A DNA stretch of 64,000 nt from Bog-756 sp963828385 (GTDB lineage: Bacteria > Actinomycetota > Acidimicrobiia > Acidimicrobiales > RAAP-2): assembly GCA_963828385.1 (NCBI GenBank), contig CAWHEF010000002.1, forward strand, positions 2,852,001-2,916,000, read 5' to 3'. Both the position numbers and the translations under genes were made by a program. Shown piece after piece: positions 1 through 8,257 of this stretch (its first letter is position 1; the number at the start of each line of letters is the position of its first letter). The notes below the pieces were generated by a model. The model was given only the letters and a program-made list of their open reading frames with translations, made no database searches and was not told where the DNA came from.

Positions 1-607
1 CGGTGGCACTCACCCGCCGCTCTTCGGAGAGCAGGTCGTTGAGTCGTCTCGTTCCCAGCACATCGGGCTCGGTTCGCTCAGGATCGACGACCGCCCCGTT
101 GCGGACGACGTTGTCGACAACGATGACGCTACCTGGCCTGGTCAGTCGCAGTGCCCACTCGAGGTACGCGGAGTTGTTCTCCTTGTCGGCATCGATGAAC
201 ACGAAGTCGAAGGGTGGGACCGCCTCTGTCGTCAGAACTTCCAGCGAGTCGACGGCGCGCCCGATGCGAATCTCCACCATGTCGGAGAGACCCGCCCGTT
301 CAATGTTCGCCCAGGCGATCTCCGCATGTTTTGGTACGAGCTCGAGGGTAACGAGCCGGCCTTCCGCCGGAAGGCCCCGTGCCAGCCAGATGGTGCTGTA
401 TCCGCCGAGCGTGCCCACCTCGAGAACGCGGCTCGCACCACAGATCCTCACCAGGAGTTGCAGGAGTTTCCCCTGGTTCGGGGCAACATTGATGGGCGGC
501 AGCCCACCCTTGCTGCTCGCTTCGAGCGCAGCGTCGAGCGCCGGGTCCGGCGGTACAAGCCGATCGGAGATGTACCGGTCGACGTCTGCCCACAGTTGGT
601 TGTCCAT
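1..607 (-). CDS. O-methyltransferase family 3 (SAM-dependent), C-terminus cut by window edge
   Basis: Class I SAM-dependent O-methyltransferase of the catechol/caffeoyl-CoA type. About 202 residues are visible before the window edge. The glycine-rich AdoMet motif VLEVGTLGGYST lies at about residues 61-72. The acidic strand FVFIDADK is at 136-142, where D139 and D141 would bind the divalent metal. VIVVDNVVRNG at 161-171 is the usual post-motif segment. I chose the ATG at 607 because AAGGAG lies just upstream; a GTG at 634 is the alternative. The family methylates catechol-like or other hydroxyl acceptors; the substrate cannot be told from sequence. The stop codon lies outside the window. Confidence 0.9.
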   Translation of the reverse strand, partial: MDNQLWADVDRYISDRLVPPDPALDAALEASSKGGLPPINVAPNQGKLLQLLVRICGASRVLEVGTLGGYSTIWLARGLPAEGRLVTLELVPKHAEIAWANIERAGLSDMVEIRIGRAVDSLEVLTTEAVPPFDFVFIDADKENNSAYLEWALRLTRPGSVIVVDNVVRNGAVVDPERTEPDVLGTRRLNDLLSEERRVSAT

Positions 608-669
608 CTGTTCGAGCTCCTTCTCGCTGCACACGGCGTCGTGTGGTCGTGTCGAGCGTAGGCGTCCGG

Positions 670-1701
670 TCAGCGCCGGCGCATCGCCCTCTGCGCTCCC
701 TCCGCCCGGCCGGATAGCGGGTCCCCCTCCCCGGTGTCTCCGGGAGCTTCGTCGGCGAACGTGACGCGGATCTGCTCGTCGGGATGACTCTTCAACTGGG
801 TGGCCAGCCCGGTGAGGACACGCCGGTCGGCCCCGGTCAGTGGATCGCGCAGTCCCCTGGGCCACAGACGGTGGAGCAGGACGACGTTGAGCTCGGCGGC
901 GTACATGGTCAACTGGGCCCACAGGTAGACCCAGGCGAGGAGCCCGAGAACGATGGCGAAGAACCCGTAGATCTGGCTGGAATGGCGAAGCGAGTGATCG
1001 ACGAGCACACCGCCCACGTACTGGAGGACCGTCCATCCGACTCCACCGAGTGCAGCACCCGGCCACAAACACCTCCATGAGACGCTCCCCGGCGTCAGCA
1101 GTCGGAACATCACCCCGTAGATCCCGATGTTGACGAGCAGTGTCACGATGGCGGCACCGAGCACTTCGAGCCCACCGCGATTGCCCACGGTCACCACACC
1201 AGTCAACGCCGTGGTCACCAGGAGGAAGAGACCGCCCACCGAGATTACGGCGAGATAGCGGCCCAGCCGGGCCAGGAAACCAGGTCGGTCGACGATTGGG
1301 ACGTACCAGATCTGCGCCATTGCATGCATGCCTGATTGGACGATCCCCTGCGAGCCCCAGATGAGCCCGAGGATGCCGACGACCAGGCCGATGCCCGCCC
1401 GGTCATGGAGCGAATGGATGTTGCTACCAAGGTGCGACCCGATGACGGGGAACTGCGACAGTGCCGAGTGCTCGATCCTCTTCACCGCCGCCGTGTCGCC
1501 GCCGGTGATCAGACCGACCAAGGTGACCAGCAGCAAGAGCAACGGGAAGATGGAGAGAAATCCGTAGTAGGCCCAGAGCGATGCCAGCATGCCGCCGCGG
1601 TCGTCTCCGAATTTCTTGTTCACGCCGAACACGAGGCCGATGGAGGCCGAACGGCGCTGGACCAGGTCGACCCGCTCAAGTAGTCGATTCAGCTTGGTCA
1701 T
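670..1701 (-). CDS. YihY/virulence factor BrkB family membrane protein
   Basis: A 343-residue inner-membrane protein of the YihY/BrkB family, often misnamed ribonuclease BN. Several hydrophobic helices are visible: about residues 40-65, 105-120, 145-170, 180-200, 215-235 and 245-270. Family hallmarks include the segment ASLWAYYGFLSIFPLL near residue 40 and the Gly/Trp-rich segment GLIWGSQGIVQS near 113. The C-terminal 70 residues are hydrophilic and probably cytoplasmic. A transporter-like role is suspected for the family but is not established. The ATG is preceded by a GAGGGAG-like ribosome-binding site. The gene lies 62 bp upstream of the methyltransferase on the same strand, so cotranscription is possible. 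Confidence 0.88.
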   Translation of the reverse strand: MTKLNRLLERVDLVQRRSASIGLVFGVNKKFGDDRGGMLASLWAYYGFLSIFPLLLLLVTLVGLITGGDTAAVKRIEHSALSQFPVIGSHLGSNIHSLHDRAGIGLVVGILGLIWGSQGIVQSGMHAMAQIWYVPIVDRPGFLARLGRYLAVISVGGLFLLVTTALTGVVTVGNRGGLEVLGAAIVTLLVNIGIYGVMFRLLTPGSVSWRCLWPGAALGGVGWTVLQYVGGVLVDHSLRHSSQIYGFFAIVLGLLAWVYLWAQLTMYAAELNVVLLHRLWPRGLRDPLTGADRRVLTGLATQLKSHPDEQIRVTFADEAPGDTGEGDPLSGRAEGAQRAMRRR

Positions 1702-1944
1702 GCGTCAACGCTCCCTCATCAAGGTGACAGGCATGCCCTGGTCGCCTACCAGATCCGTCGAGTCATTCTGCTACTCCCTGGCACCCTCGTAGTGGTCCGG
1801 CGTTCGCCCTGTCCTCCTGACGCCGATCCAAATCGAAGGTCCCTGGCGGCAAGCGTTTGACCACCGCTGGGCGGGGTATGAAGACTCGGCCGGGGACCTC
1901 CCGGTGCAGGATCAGCCTTGCTCAGAGACCGGAGGTGCAATTGC

Positions 1945-2577
1945 ATGGCGGCACGTAGGAATACTGCCAATTCTGCGGGTGGCGGACCGAGGAAGAGTCG
2001 TACACAGTCGAGCGATTCCATCGTGATGTTGAGGGATGAGCATCGAGAAGTCGAGCGGTTGTTCAAGGAGTTCGAACGGACCAAGGAGGGAGCGCTGAAG
2101 AGCAGGCGCCGGCTCGTCGACCGGATGATCCTGCTCCTGACCCAACACGCGGCGGTGGAGGAACAGGTCTTCTATCCGTCCGTCCGCCGGGAGGTTCGCG
2201 GGGCCACGTCCGATGTACTTGAATCCCTCGAGGAGCACCACATCGTCAAGTGGGAGCTTTCTGAGCTCGAGAAGCTGGACCCCGAAGACGAGCGGTTCAA
2301 CGCCAAGGTGACGGTCATGATGGAGAACGTTCGTCACCACGTGGAGGAAGAGGAAGGCGATCTCTTCCCCCTGGTCCGTTCAGAACTTGGCCGGAAGCGC
2401 CTTGGCGAACTGGGCGACGAGATGAAGACGGCCAAGCGACACGCGCCGGCCCACCCACACCCCCGCTCGCCCGACGAGCCACCCGGGAACCTCCTCGCCG
2501 GACCGGTAGCCGGGATGGTCGACGGCGTTGTGGACAAGGCTCGCGAACTCGTGAAGAACGCCCGGCCGGGCGCTTGA
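1945..2577 (+). CDS. Hemerythrin HHE cation-binding domain protein
   Basis: About 210 residues. The four-helix HHE bundle spans roughly residues 20-155 and carries the expected iron ligands: HREVERLF, the HAAVEEQVFYP box, LEEHHIVK, and the HHVEEEEGDLFP box. The family binds a diiron centre and is implicated in oxygen, NO or iron sensing and redox handling in the cytoplasm. The C-terminal tail (HAPAHPHPRSP) is His/Pro-rich and ends in a short amphipathic segment. The ATG at 1945 is chosen over an upstream TTG at 1918 because GGAGG lies 8-9 bases before it. It stands alone in a divergent arrangement with the YihY gene. Confidence 0.88.
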   Translation: MAARRNTANSAGGGPRKSRTQSSDSIVMLRDEHREVERLFKEFERTKEGALKSRRRLVDRMILLLTQHAAVEEQVFYPSVRREVRGATSDVLESLEEHHIVKWELSELEKLDPEDERFNAKVTVMMENVRHHVEEEEGDLFPLVRSELGRKRLGELGDEMKTAKRHAPAHPHPRSPDEPPGNLLAGPVAGMVDGVVDKARELVKNARPGA

Positions 2578-2610
2578 AGTAGCTGAACCCGGCCGCCGTC
2601 CGTAGCTCCC

Positions 2611-3102
2611 GTGGAGGCATGCGACCCACTTACAGATAGAGCCGACTACTCCCTCTACGTGGCCACGGCGAAGGCGGATAGCGGAGAGCTCAGCGGGTGT
2701 CTCGTGGGTTTCGTCACCCAGTGCAGCATCCGGCCGGCCCGGTTTCTGGTCTGCATCTCAACGGCCAACCACACTTATCGGGTAATCCAAGAGGCCGGGG
2801 GAATCGCGCTGCACCTTCTCGGAGGCGGTCAGACCGAGCTGGCATCCCTCTTCGGGGAAGTGTCGGGCGACAGCGCCGACAAATTCGAACGGTGCCGATG
2901 GCGAGTCGGTTCCCTGACCGGCTCCCCTGTGCTTGTCGAGTGCGCGGCGTGGATCGAAGGCTCGATCCTCGACCGGTTCGACGTCGGCGACCATCAGGCG
3001 CTGTTGGTCGAACCCCTGGCCGGGGGGCCGGGAACCGAGACGGGCACCCTGACAATCCAACACCTCCCGCCCCTTGAGCCTGGTCACCCGGCCGAGGAGT
3101 GA
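2611..3102 (+). CDS. Flavin reductase-like domain protein (FMN-binding)
   Basis: A 163-residue protein of the flavin reductase/FMN-binding split-barrel family. The segment SLYVATAKADSGELSGCLVG followed by a Gln-Cys-Ser-x-x-Pro turn and FLVCISTANHTY is the typical FMN-binding core. The family reduces FMN/FAD with NAD(P)H or acts as the reductase partner of monooxygenases. The start is a GTG at 2611, 33 bp after the hemerythrin stop, so the two are probably cotranscribed. The pair suggests a redox or oxygen-response function, which is inference. No partner oxygenase is adjacent. Confidence 0.82.
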   Translation: MEACDPLTDRADYSLYVATAKADSGELSGCLVGFVTQCSIRPARFLVCISTANHTYRVIQEAGGIALHLLGGGQTELASLFGEVSGDSADKFERCRWRVGSLTGSPVLVECAAWIEGSILDRFDVGDHQALLVEPLAGGPGTETGTLTIQHLPPLEPGHPAEE

Positions 3103-3201
3103 GCCCCCTACGGGTAAGGCAACATGGGAGGGGATGAGGAGATGGGAGTGTCCGGAAACGCGTTGCCTACCCGGCCTCTCAGGGCATACGTCGGCTGGAC
3201 T

Positions 3202-3615
3202 TCAGATCGATCCGAGCCCCGGGATCGTCGACGTGTCATCGCGTAGGTCGCCGATACCGAGCGAGCCATGTCCCGTTGCGCCAGCTCCCTGGTCGAGCCC
3301 ACCATCCCCTGATTCGTCCTCATTCTCGATCTCGACGATCTGTTCGGAAGTGAACAGGTAGGTCCGGAGGTGCCGGTCCAGAACCGGATCATGACGGCGA
3401 AGCCATTCGAGGGTCATTGCCGCATGCTCCTTCTCCTCGTCGCGGTTGTGGGCCAGGACCGCGGCCAGCTGGGCATCGTCGGTGGCGTTCACCCGCTGGT
3501 CGTACCAGTCGACCGCTTCGAGCTCTTCTTGAATTGACGTCACGGCGCGGTGCCGATCGATCGTCTCCTCACTCAACCGGTCTGCTGGCTCGTGCAACCC
3601 TGCGCTCTGGGCCAT
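3202..3615 (-). CDS. Encapsulated ferritin-like protein (EncFtn) with C-terminal cargo-loading peptide
   Basis: A 137-residue member of the encapsulated ferritin family, which oxidises and mineralises iron inside encapsulin nanocompartments. The single two-helix ferritin half-domain lies at about residues 15-90. Probable diiron ligands are E31 in QEELEAVDWY, and E61 and H64 in NRDEEKEHAAM; W37-Y38 match the family. After an acidic, Gly-rich linker (95-117) comes GSLGIGDLR (117-125), the hallmark cargo-loading peptide that docks to the encapsulin shell. Twelve extra residues follow it, which is a little unusual. The ATG has GGAGG upstream. The normal neighbour, the encapsulin shell gene, is not adjacent and was not seen elsewhere in the window. 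Confidence 0.9.
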   Translation of the reverse strand: MAQSAGLHEPADRLSEETIDRHRAVTSIQEELEAVDWYDQRVNATDDAQLAAVLAHNRDEEKEHAAMTLEWLRRHDPVLDRHLRTYLFTSEQIVEIENEDESGDGGLDQGAGATGHGSLGIGDLRDDTSTIPGLGSI

Positions 3616-3711
3616 GGTGTCCTCCTGGTTCGAAGCCCCAACCGTACCGGGTGCGCCGGTCGGCGTTCCTCCCGCAGCAGGACAGCGGCCATCGAGAGGT
3701 GCGGAGCGCGC

Positions 3712-4341
3712 TCAGGCGGCACCGGCGGAGCGGAACTGCACGCTGATCCGCGGCCCACTCGGCCGCCTCGACTTGGGAACGGCATGCTCCCAGGTGCGCT
3801 GGCAGGTCCCGCCCATGACAAGGAGGTCGCCACCACCGAGCTCGAACCGGCGCGACGGACCTCCTTGGCGTCGCCGGAGCAATAGGCGTCGCCGGACTCC
3901 GAGCGACACGATGGCGACGATGGTCGGGTCGGACGAGTTTCGGGCGATGCGGTCGCCGTGCCAGGCGACGCTGTCCCGGTTGTCTCGATAGAGGCACAGG
4001 CCGGTCGAGCGCAGGGGCCCCGCCGGGCCGTCGCCGTAGCGGGTGTTGAGGGCGCTCCGCAGGTCCGCCAGTACCGGTTCGGCCGGGGGATCATCTTCCC
4101 CGTAGAAGGCGACGAGGCGGGGCACGGCCACCACCCGGTCGTACATGGGCCGCTCCTCGGCCTTCCACGGCACCGATTCGGTGAGCCGGTCGAAGAGCTC
4201 ACCGGCCCCCGCCACCCACTCCTCGCAGTGCTCGACCCAGGCTCCATCGCCCAGCTCGACATGGAGCAGGCCCCGCCCGAAGGCCTGCCCCCCGACGATC
4301 GCCCCTTCCTCGAACAGGGACCGCTGGTACGCCTCGACCAT
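3712..4341 (-). CDS. Alpha-ketoglutarate-dependent dioxygenase, AlkB-like
   Basis: A 209-residue 2-oxoglutarate/Fe(II) oxygenase of the AlkB family, which demethylates alkylated nucleic acids by oxidation. The Fe-binding triad is visible: H128-x-D130 in AWHGDR and distal H186 in WEHAVPK. The 2-oxoglutarate-binding arginines are R198 and R204 in RISVQFR. The substrate-lid region (VPRLVAFYG) precedes them. Length fits the family. It sits upstream of the encapsulated ferritin on the same strand with about 95 bp between. A direct functional link is not evident, although both handle non-haem iron. Confidence 0.87.
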   Translation of the reverse strand: MVEAYQRSLFEEGAIVGGQAFGRGLLHVELGDGAWVEHCEEWVAGAGELFDRLTESVPWKAEERPMYDRVVAVPRLVAFYGEDDPPAEPVLADLRSALNTRYGDGPAGPLRSTGLCLYRDNRDSVAWHGDRIARNSSDPTIVAIVSLGVRRRLLLRRRQGGPSRRFELGGGDLLVMGGTCQRTWEHAVPKSRRPSGPRISVQFRSAGAA

Positions 4342-4399
4342 CCACCCACATTAGTCGAACACTTGTTCGCTAATATCGGGAGGTTCGAACGTTCGGCTC

Positions 4400-6021
4400 C
4401 TATCTCTTGAGCTCGTCGAAGCCGATGGTCGGAGGGCCGCCGGAGGGCACCGGAGTGCCGAAGAAGTCCTGGGTGGCGCCATCGGTCACGGCCACGCCGG
4501 CTCCATTCGCCGGTGATCTCCGGCTCACCTCGAACCCTTTGCCGATGCTCTTGCGCCCATCCCCCTGCGCCATCGGATCCTTGAAGTCCGGGTTGCCCAC
4601 GATCGCGGCGGAGCCCGACGGAGGGATCTGATTGAAGAGGTTGTTCGAGCAGTCGTTGCCGCACGGGAACGCTCCGGACTGCGGCGAGTCGGCAGCCACG
4701 ATGTTGTTCAGAAACTCGAAGTTGCCGGGCTCGAACATCGAACTGAGCGGGTTCAACTGCAGAGTGACCGACGGATCCGGTGCCACCACGGTGTTGTTGT
4801 ACATGCGGATGCCGTCGAGGGTACCGACGTTCCCTGACGAGATGTCGCACGGTACGTCTTGGATGCTGGTCGCGTCGTCGACGCTCAGGTTGTAGCGCAC
4901 GTCGGCGTGGTGGGGGTTCTCATCCGTGCAGAGCAGGATGAACCCACCGGCATTGTCCTCGCTGACGTTGTCCTGGACCACGGTGCCGTCCTGGTTGAAG
5001 TCGACGTCGTACCCCTCGCCGTCACAGCCGTTGAACTCCATGTCTGAGACCACGTTGTCCTGGATGACGGAGGAGTTCGCGTTCCAGGCCCATATCCCCG
5101 CGTCGCAGATGGCGTTGGGGCTCGTGTACGGGGTGCCTGCCTGATTGCCGTCTGACACGGTGTTGTCCTCGAGCACTGCACCGACGGTCCCGGTGGCGAC
5201 GATTCCGTCTCCTGCGAGGTGGTCGAGAAATTGTCACTGATGACGATGCCGGTGGACCCGGAGGGCCACGAGCCCGATGCCGGTGGCCGATCACCGTCCT
5301 GCGTCCCGACGATGAAGATCCCGCTCCGCGACACCGTGTCGATCCGGTTGTCGGTGATCGTCACCCCGTCGAACCGACCACCGGGGACGCTGCCGAGGGC
5401 GTCGAGCTGGATGCCTCCGCTGCCCATGGTGTCCTTCGTCAGGTTTCCGTCGACGTCGTGGATGTAGAGCTTCTCGAGCGTGATCCCCTGCACCGTGACG
5501 CCGTCGGCAACGACGTGCACGCCGCGTCGCTCGGTGTCCGGCGTGCCCTTGTCGGTGATCTCGAGGTCCTCCACGGTCACATAGCTCGCGTCCTCGAGGA
5601 GTAGCGCGTCGGCTGTCGTGCCGTTGATCTGTGGCAGCGCTCCCTTCCCGTAGGCACCGATCACCACCGGAGCACCCGGCGAACCGGAGCTCTTCACCTC
5701 CAGCGTTCCGTTGCACGTCGAACCGCGCTCGAACAGCAGCTTTTGGCCGGGAACGAGGGTGGCGGCGCTCGCCGCGGCAAGCGAGTCCCATGGCCTTCGG
5801 GCCGAGCCGTCACCACCACCGGCGGCCTGGCAGTCGACGTGCAGTGTCGGCGGCGAGGCCGGCGGTTGCCCGGTTGGCGACGGGGTCGGGGACGGCGTGG
5901 TGAACGAGGCACCACCAGCGGATGTCGCGGCGTTGACGCTGAACGCCGCAGAACCTCCGACCAGGACCAGCGCCGGCACGATGCGTACCGCCCACTGAGG
6001 CAGCGATCGACGTACCGTCAC
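4400..6021 (-). CDS. Secreted right-handed parallel beta-helix protein, interrupted by a 1-nt frameshift
   Basis: A secreted protein of about 540 residues once a one-base deletion near 5211-5213 is repaired. The GTG at 6021 overlaps the upstream glycosyltransferase stop (GTGA) and starts a signal peptide (hydrophobic core VRIVPALVLVGG, then Ala-rich). A Pro/Ser/Thr linker follows. Then come repeated beta-helix turns rich in Asn and Asp, such as GVTITDNRIDT, GIVISDNFST, NVVSDMEFNG and YNNTVVAPD, as in pectate-lyase-like and polysaccharide-lyase folds. The first frame loses homology after FSTTSQE and the second resumes with DGIVATGTV. Likely an extracellular polysaccharide-binding or -cleaving protein. 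No catalytic residues could be assigned. Confidence 0.8.
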
Positions 6022-7205
6022 GCCCTCCTCCTCAACCCGCTCCCCGGCGGCACCGTCACCGCCGGTGCGCTCCGGATCACCGGGGTCGGGGCACGCCACT
6101 CGACGACCGCCCAGAGCACGAGCAGGACAGCGGCGCACAGGGCGAGGGAGTTGGCGGTCAGGTAGGCGAACGGCACTCGCAGACGCCAGAGATAGGGGGC
6201 AGCGACTCCCACGGAGAAGAGGACGAGCCACGCTACAGCGACAGCCCGTCTGTCGGGCCACAGCCGGGCGGCGATGATCGGTGCGAACACCAGCCAGGTC
6301 CAGTGGTGGGTCCAGGACACCGGACTGACCAGCTGCTCTGTCAGTGCCAGAGCCATCATCGCCTCGACCCTACGGTTTTCGGCGACCAGCCGGTAGGCGA
6401 GCAGCACTCCGCCGACGAGGGTGATGATCGAGAGCGCAAGCCACACGCCGGTCTCGAGTTGTCCGCCGTGGAACGGGGGCCGGTGGACGACCCCATTCCA
6501 TGACTGGTTGCTGACCCCGCCGAGGGGTCCGGTTCGCCCGGCGACGAACGCCTCGTGCAACCAGTAACGAGTCGACTCCGAGGGAAGAATGGCCCAGCTG
6601 GCCGCGGTGACGAAAGCGAAGGTGGCGACGGAACGGGCGAGAGAGCGCCAGTCGCGACAGGCGGCGAAGTAGAAGATGAAGATGAGCGGCGTCAGCTTGA
6701 TGGCTGCCGCCGCCCCGACCAGCATCCCCCGGCAGCGGCCGGAGACCCGGGTGAGGTCGGCCACGACGAACAGGATCAGAACGGTCTCGATCTGCCCGTA
6801 GTCGAAGTTGCTGCGCAGGGGTTCGAGAGCGAGAGAGCACACTCCGCCGAGGAAGGCGGCCCAGGCCAACGCACGCCGGGGAGGCACGGCCAGTGATGCT
6901 CGAACAACGAGGTAGGTGGCGGCCACCATCGCCACGGCGCCCACCACCCACCACCCGGATTCGGCGGCTCCCAGGGGGCCCAGAGAGAGCGGGCTCAGCA
7001 CCAGCAGCGCGAACGGGGGATAGGTGAAGGGAAGCCCGTTCGCCGTGAAGGTGCCGACGTAGGCGTTGCCGCCGTGGAAGAGGGTGTGACCGGCGTCACG
7101 GTAGACACGCAGATCGAGATGCCACGACCCCCCGAAGTGGAACATGTAGACGCCCGAAAGCAGCCAGATGGCGACGCCTGCGAAGACGAACCAGCCCGTG
7201 GGCAC
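6018..7205 (-). CDS. Glycosyltransferase family 87 (mannosyltransferase-like) membrane protein
   Basis: About 395 residues with eight to ten hydrophobic helices. It belongs to the GT87/DUF2029 family, polyprenyl-phosphate-mannose-dependent transferases of actinobacterial envelope glycolipids. Features include a first helix at the N-terminus, the extracytoplasmic loop with HLDLRVYRDAG carrying the conserved Asp, the following FTYPPFALL motif, and the late SWTHHWTWL motif. I chose the GTG at 7205, immediately before helix 1; upstream GTGs to 7313 are possible but would overlap the preceding gene. Its stop overlaps the start of the secreted beta-helix gene by four bases, so the two are translationally coupled, suggesting joint work on cell-surface glycans. 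Confidence 0.82.
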   Translation of the reverse strand: MPTGWFVFAGVAIWLLSGVYMFHFGGSWHLDLRVYRDAGHTLFHGGNAYVGTFTANGLPFTYPPFALLVLSPLSLGPLGAAESGWWVVGAVAMVAATYLVVRASLAVPPRRALAWAAFLGGVCSLALEPLRSNFDYGQIETVLILFVVADLTRVSGRCRGMLVGAAAAIKLTPLIFIFYFAACRDWRSLARSVATFAFVTAASWAILPSESTRYWLHEAFVAGRTGPLGGVSNQSWNGVVHRPPFHGGQLETGVWLALSIITLVGGVLLAYRLVAENRRVEAMMALALTEQLVSPVSWTHHWTWLVFAPIIAARLWPDRRAVAVAWLVLFSVGVAAPYLWRLRVPFAYLTANSLALCAAVLLVLWAVVEWRAPTPVIRSAPAVTVPPGSGLRRRA

Positions 7206-7270
7206 TCGGCCGAGGTAGCCGCCAGTCGCGCCGGAGACTTCCCCGGTGGGCCGGTCGCCGGCGGTCGCGG

Positions 7271-8257
7271 TCAGCGTCCAGCCTCGGGGGGCGCACTCCC
7301 CGTGGACAACCACCGCGTGAGGCCGGCGGCGTTGGAGTGCACCCCGTTCATGACCTCGAGCTTCTCCTGGTGGACCGCTGGGACTCCGTCGAGGTCCGAC
7401 TCGAACGCCCCGGCCAAGGCGTCGGCTATGTCCCTCCCGTCCCGGAACGCCGACTCCGCCACGTCCGCCCACCGCCTGAGTGTTCCGTCGGCTTCGTTCA
7501 GCACGTCCAGCGGATCGGGCAGGAGGCCGTAGTGGGCCAATGCCAACGATGTGGGCTTGCGCTCGGCGAAGCGGTGGAGCGAGTGCAGGGCCTGATCGAG
7601 GTCGAAATCGGGTGGCGGCGTCGATGGGCGCAGCACGCCCCCATCGGGAAGCTTCACGCCCACGGCGTCGCCACAGAAGAGGACGCCGCTCTGTGAGTCG
7701 TGGAGCGCCACGTGGTGCTTGGCGTGGCCGGGAGAATCGACAGCTGTCAAGGAGCGGTTCGAGCTGACTCGGATGTCCTCGCCGTCCTCCAGCACATGGA
7801 TGCGCTCGGCGGGTGTCGGGTCGAGCCTCCCGTAGAGGGAGTCGAGGAGTGGGCCATAGACCCGGGCGGCCGAGTCGATGAGCTTCGTCGGGTCGGCGAG
7901 GTGACGGGCGCCCTTCGGGTGAACGTAGACAGTGGCGTTGGGGAAGGCGCGGGCGACGTCCCCGACCCCGCCGGCATGGTCGAGATGGATGTGGGTCACC
8001 ACCACGGAGGCCAGATCAGCCGAACCGATGCCCAACCGCTCAAGCTGGGCGAGGAGGACGGGAACCGAGCTCTGAGCTCCGGTTTCGATCAGGGTCAGGC
8101 TCTCGCCTTCGATCACGTACCCGGCCGTCACCTTCTGCCATCCGCCGAGCAGCGTGTCGACCTCGGTGACACCTTCGGCCACCACCGTTCCCGCACCGGC
8201 GTCCCGCCGGCTGTCGTTGCCCCGGTCGTGGGTCGGTTTCGAGTGGTCGTCGCTCAT
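7271..8257 (-). CDS. MBL-fold metallo-hydrolase
   Basis: A 328-residue metallo-beta-lactamase-fold hydrolase. The dizinc motif THIHLDHAGG gives H89, H91, D93 and H94. Further ligands are the His in DSPGHAKHH, the Asp in LFCGDAVG and the His in LALAHYG. The family includes glyoxalase II-like thioesterases and lactonases; the substrate is unknown. The ATG at 8257 overlaps the stop of the upstream GH15 gene by four bases (ATGA), so the two form a coupled operon. Downstream the GT87 gene follows within about 65 bp. The first 25 residues are polar and charged with no signal peptide, so it is cytoplasmic. Confidence 0.88.
   Translation of the reverse strand: MSDDHSKPTHDRGNDSRRDAGAGTVVAEGVTEVDTLLGGWQKVTAGYVIEGESLTLIETGAQSSVPVLLAQLERLGIGSADLASVVVTHIHLDHAGGVGDVARAFPNATVYVHPKGARHLADPTKLIDSAARVYGPLLDSLYGRLDPTPAERIHVLEDGEDIRVSSNRSLTAVDSPGHAKHHVALHDSQSGVLFCGDAVGVKLPDGGVLRPSTPPPDFDLDQALHSLHRFAERKPTSLALAHYGLLPDPLDVLNEADGTLRRWADVAESAFRDGRDIADALAGAFESDLDGVPAVHQEKLEVMNGVHSNAAGLTRWLSTGSAPPEAGR

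Noticed and set aside
3..764. Long plus-strand reading frame across the start of the window
   Set aside because: It is antisense to the O-methyltransferase, has no family features and is Arg/Ser/Pro-rich, typical of out-of-frame reading in GC-rich DNA.
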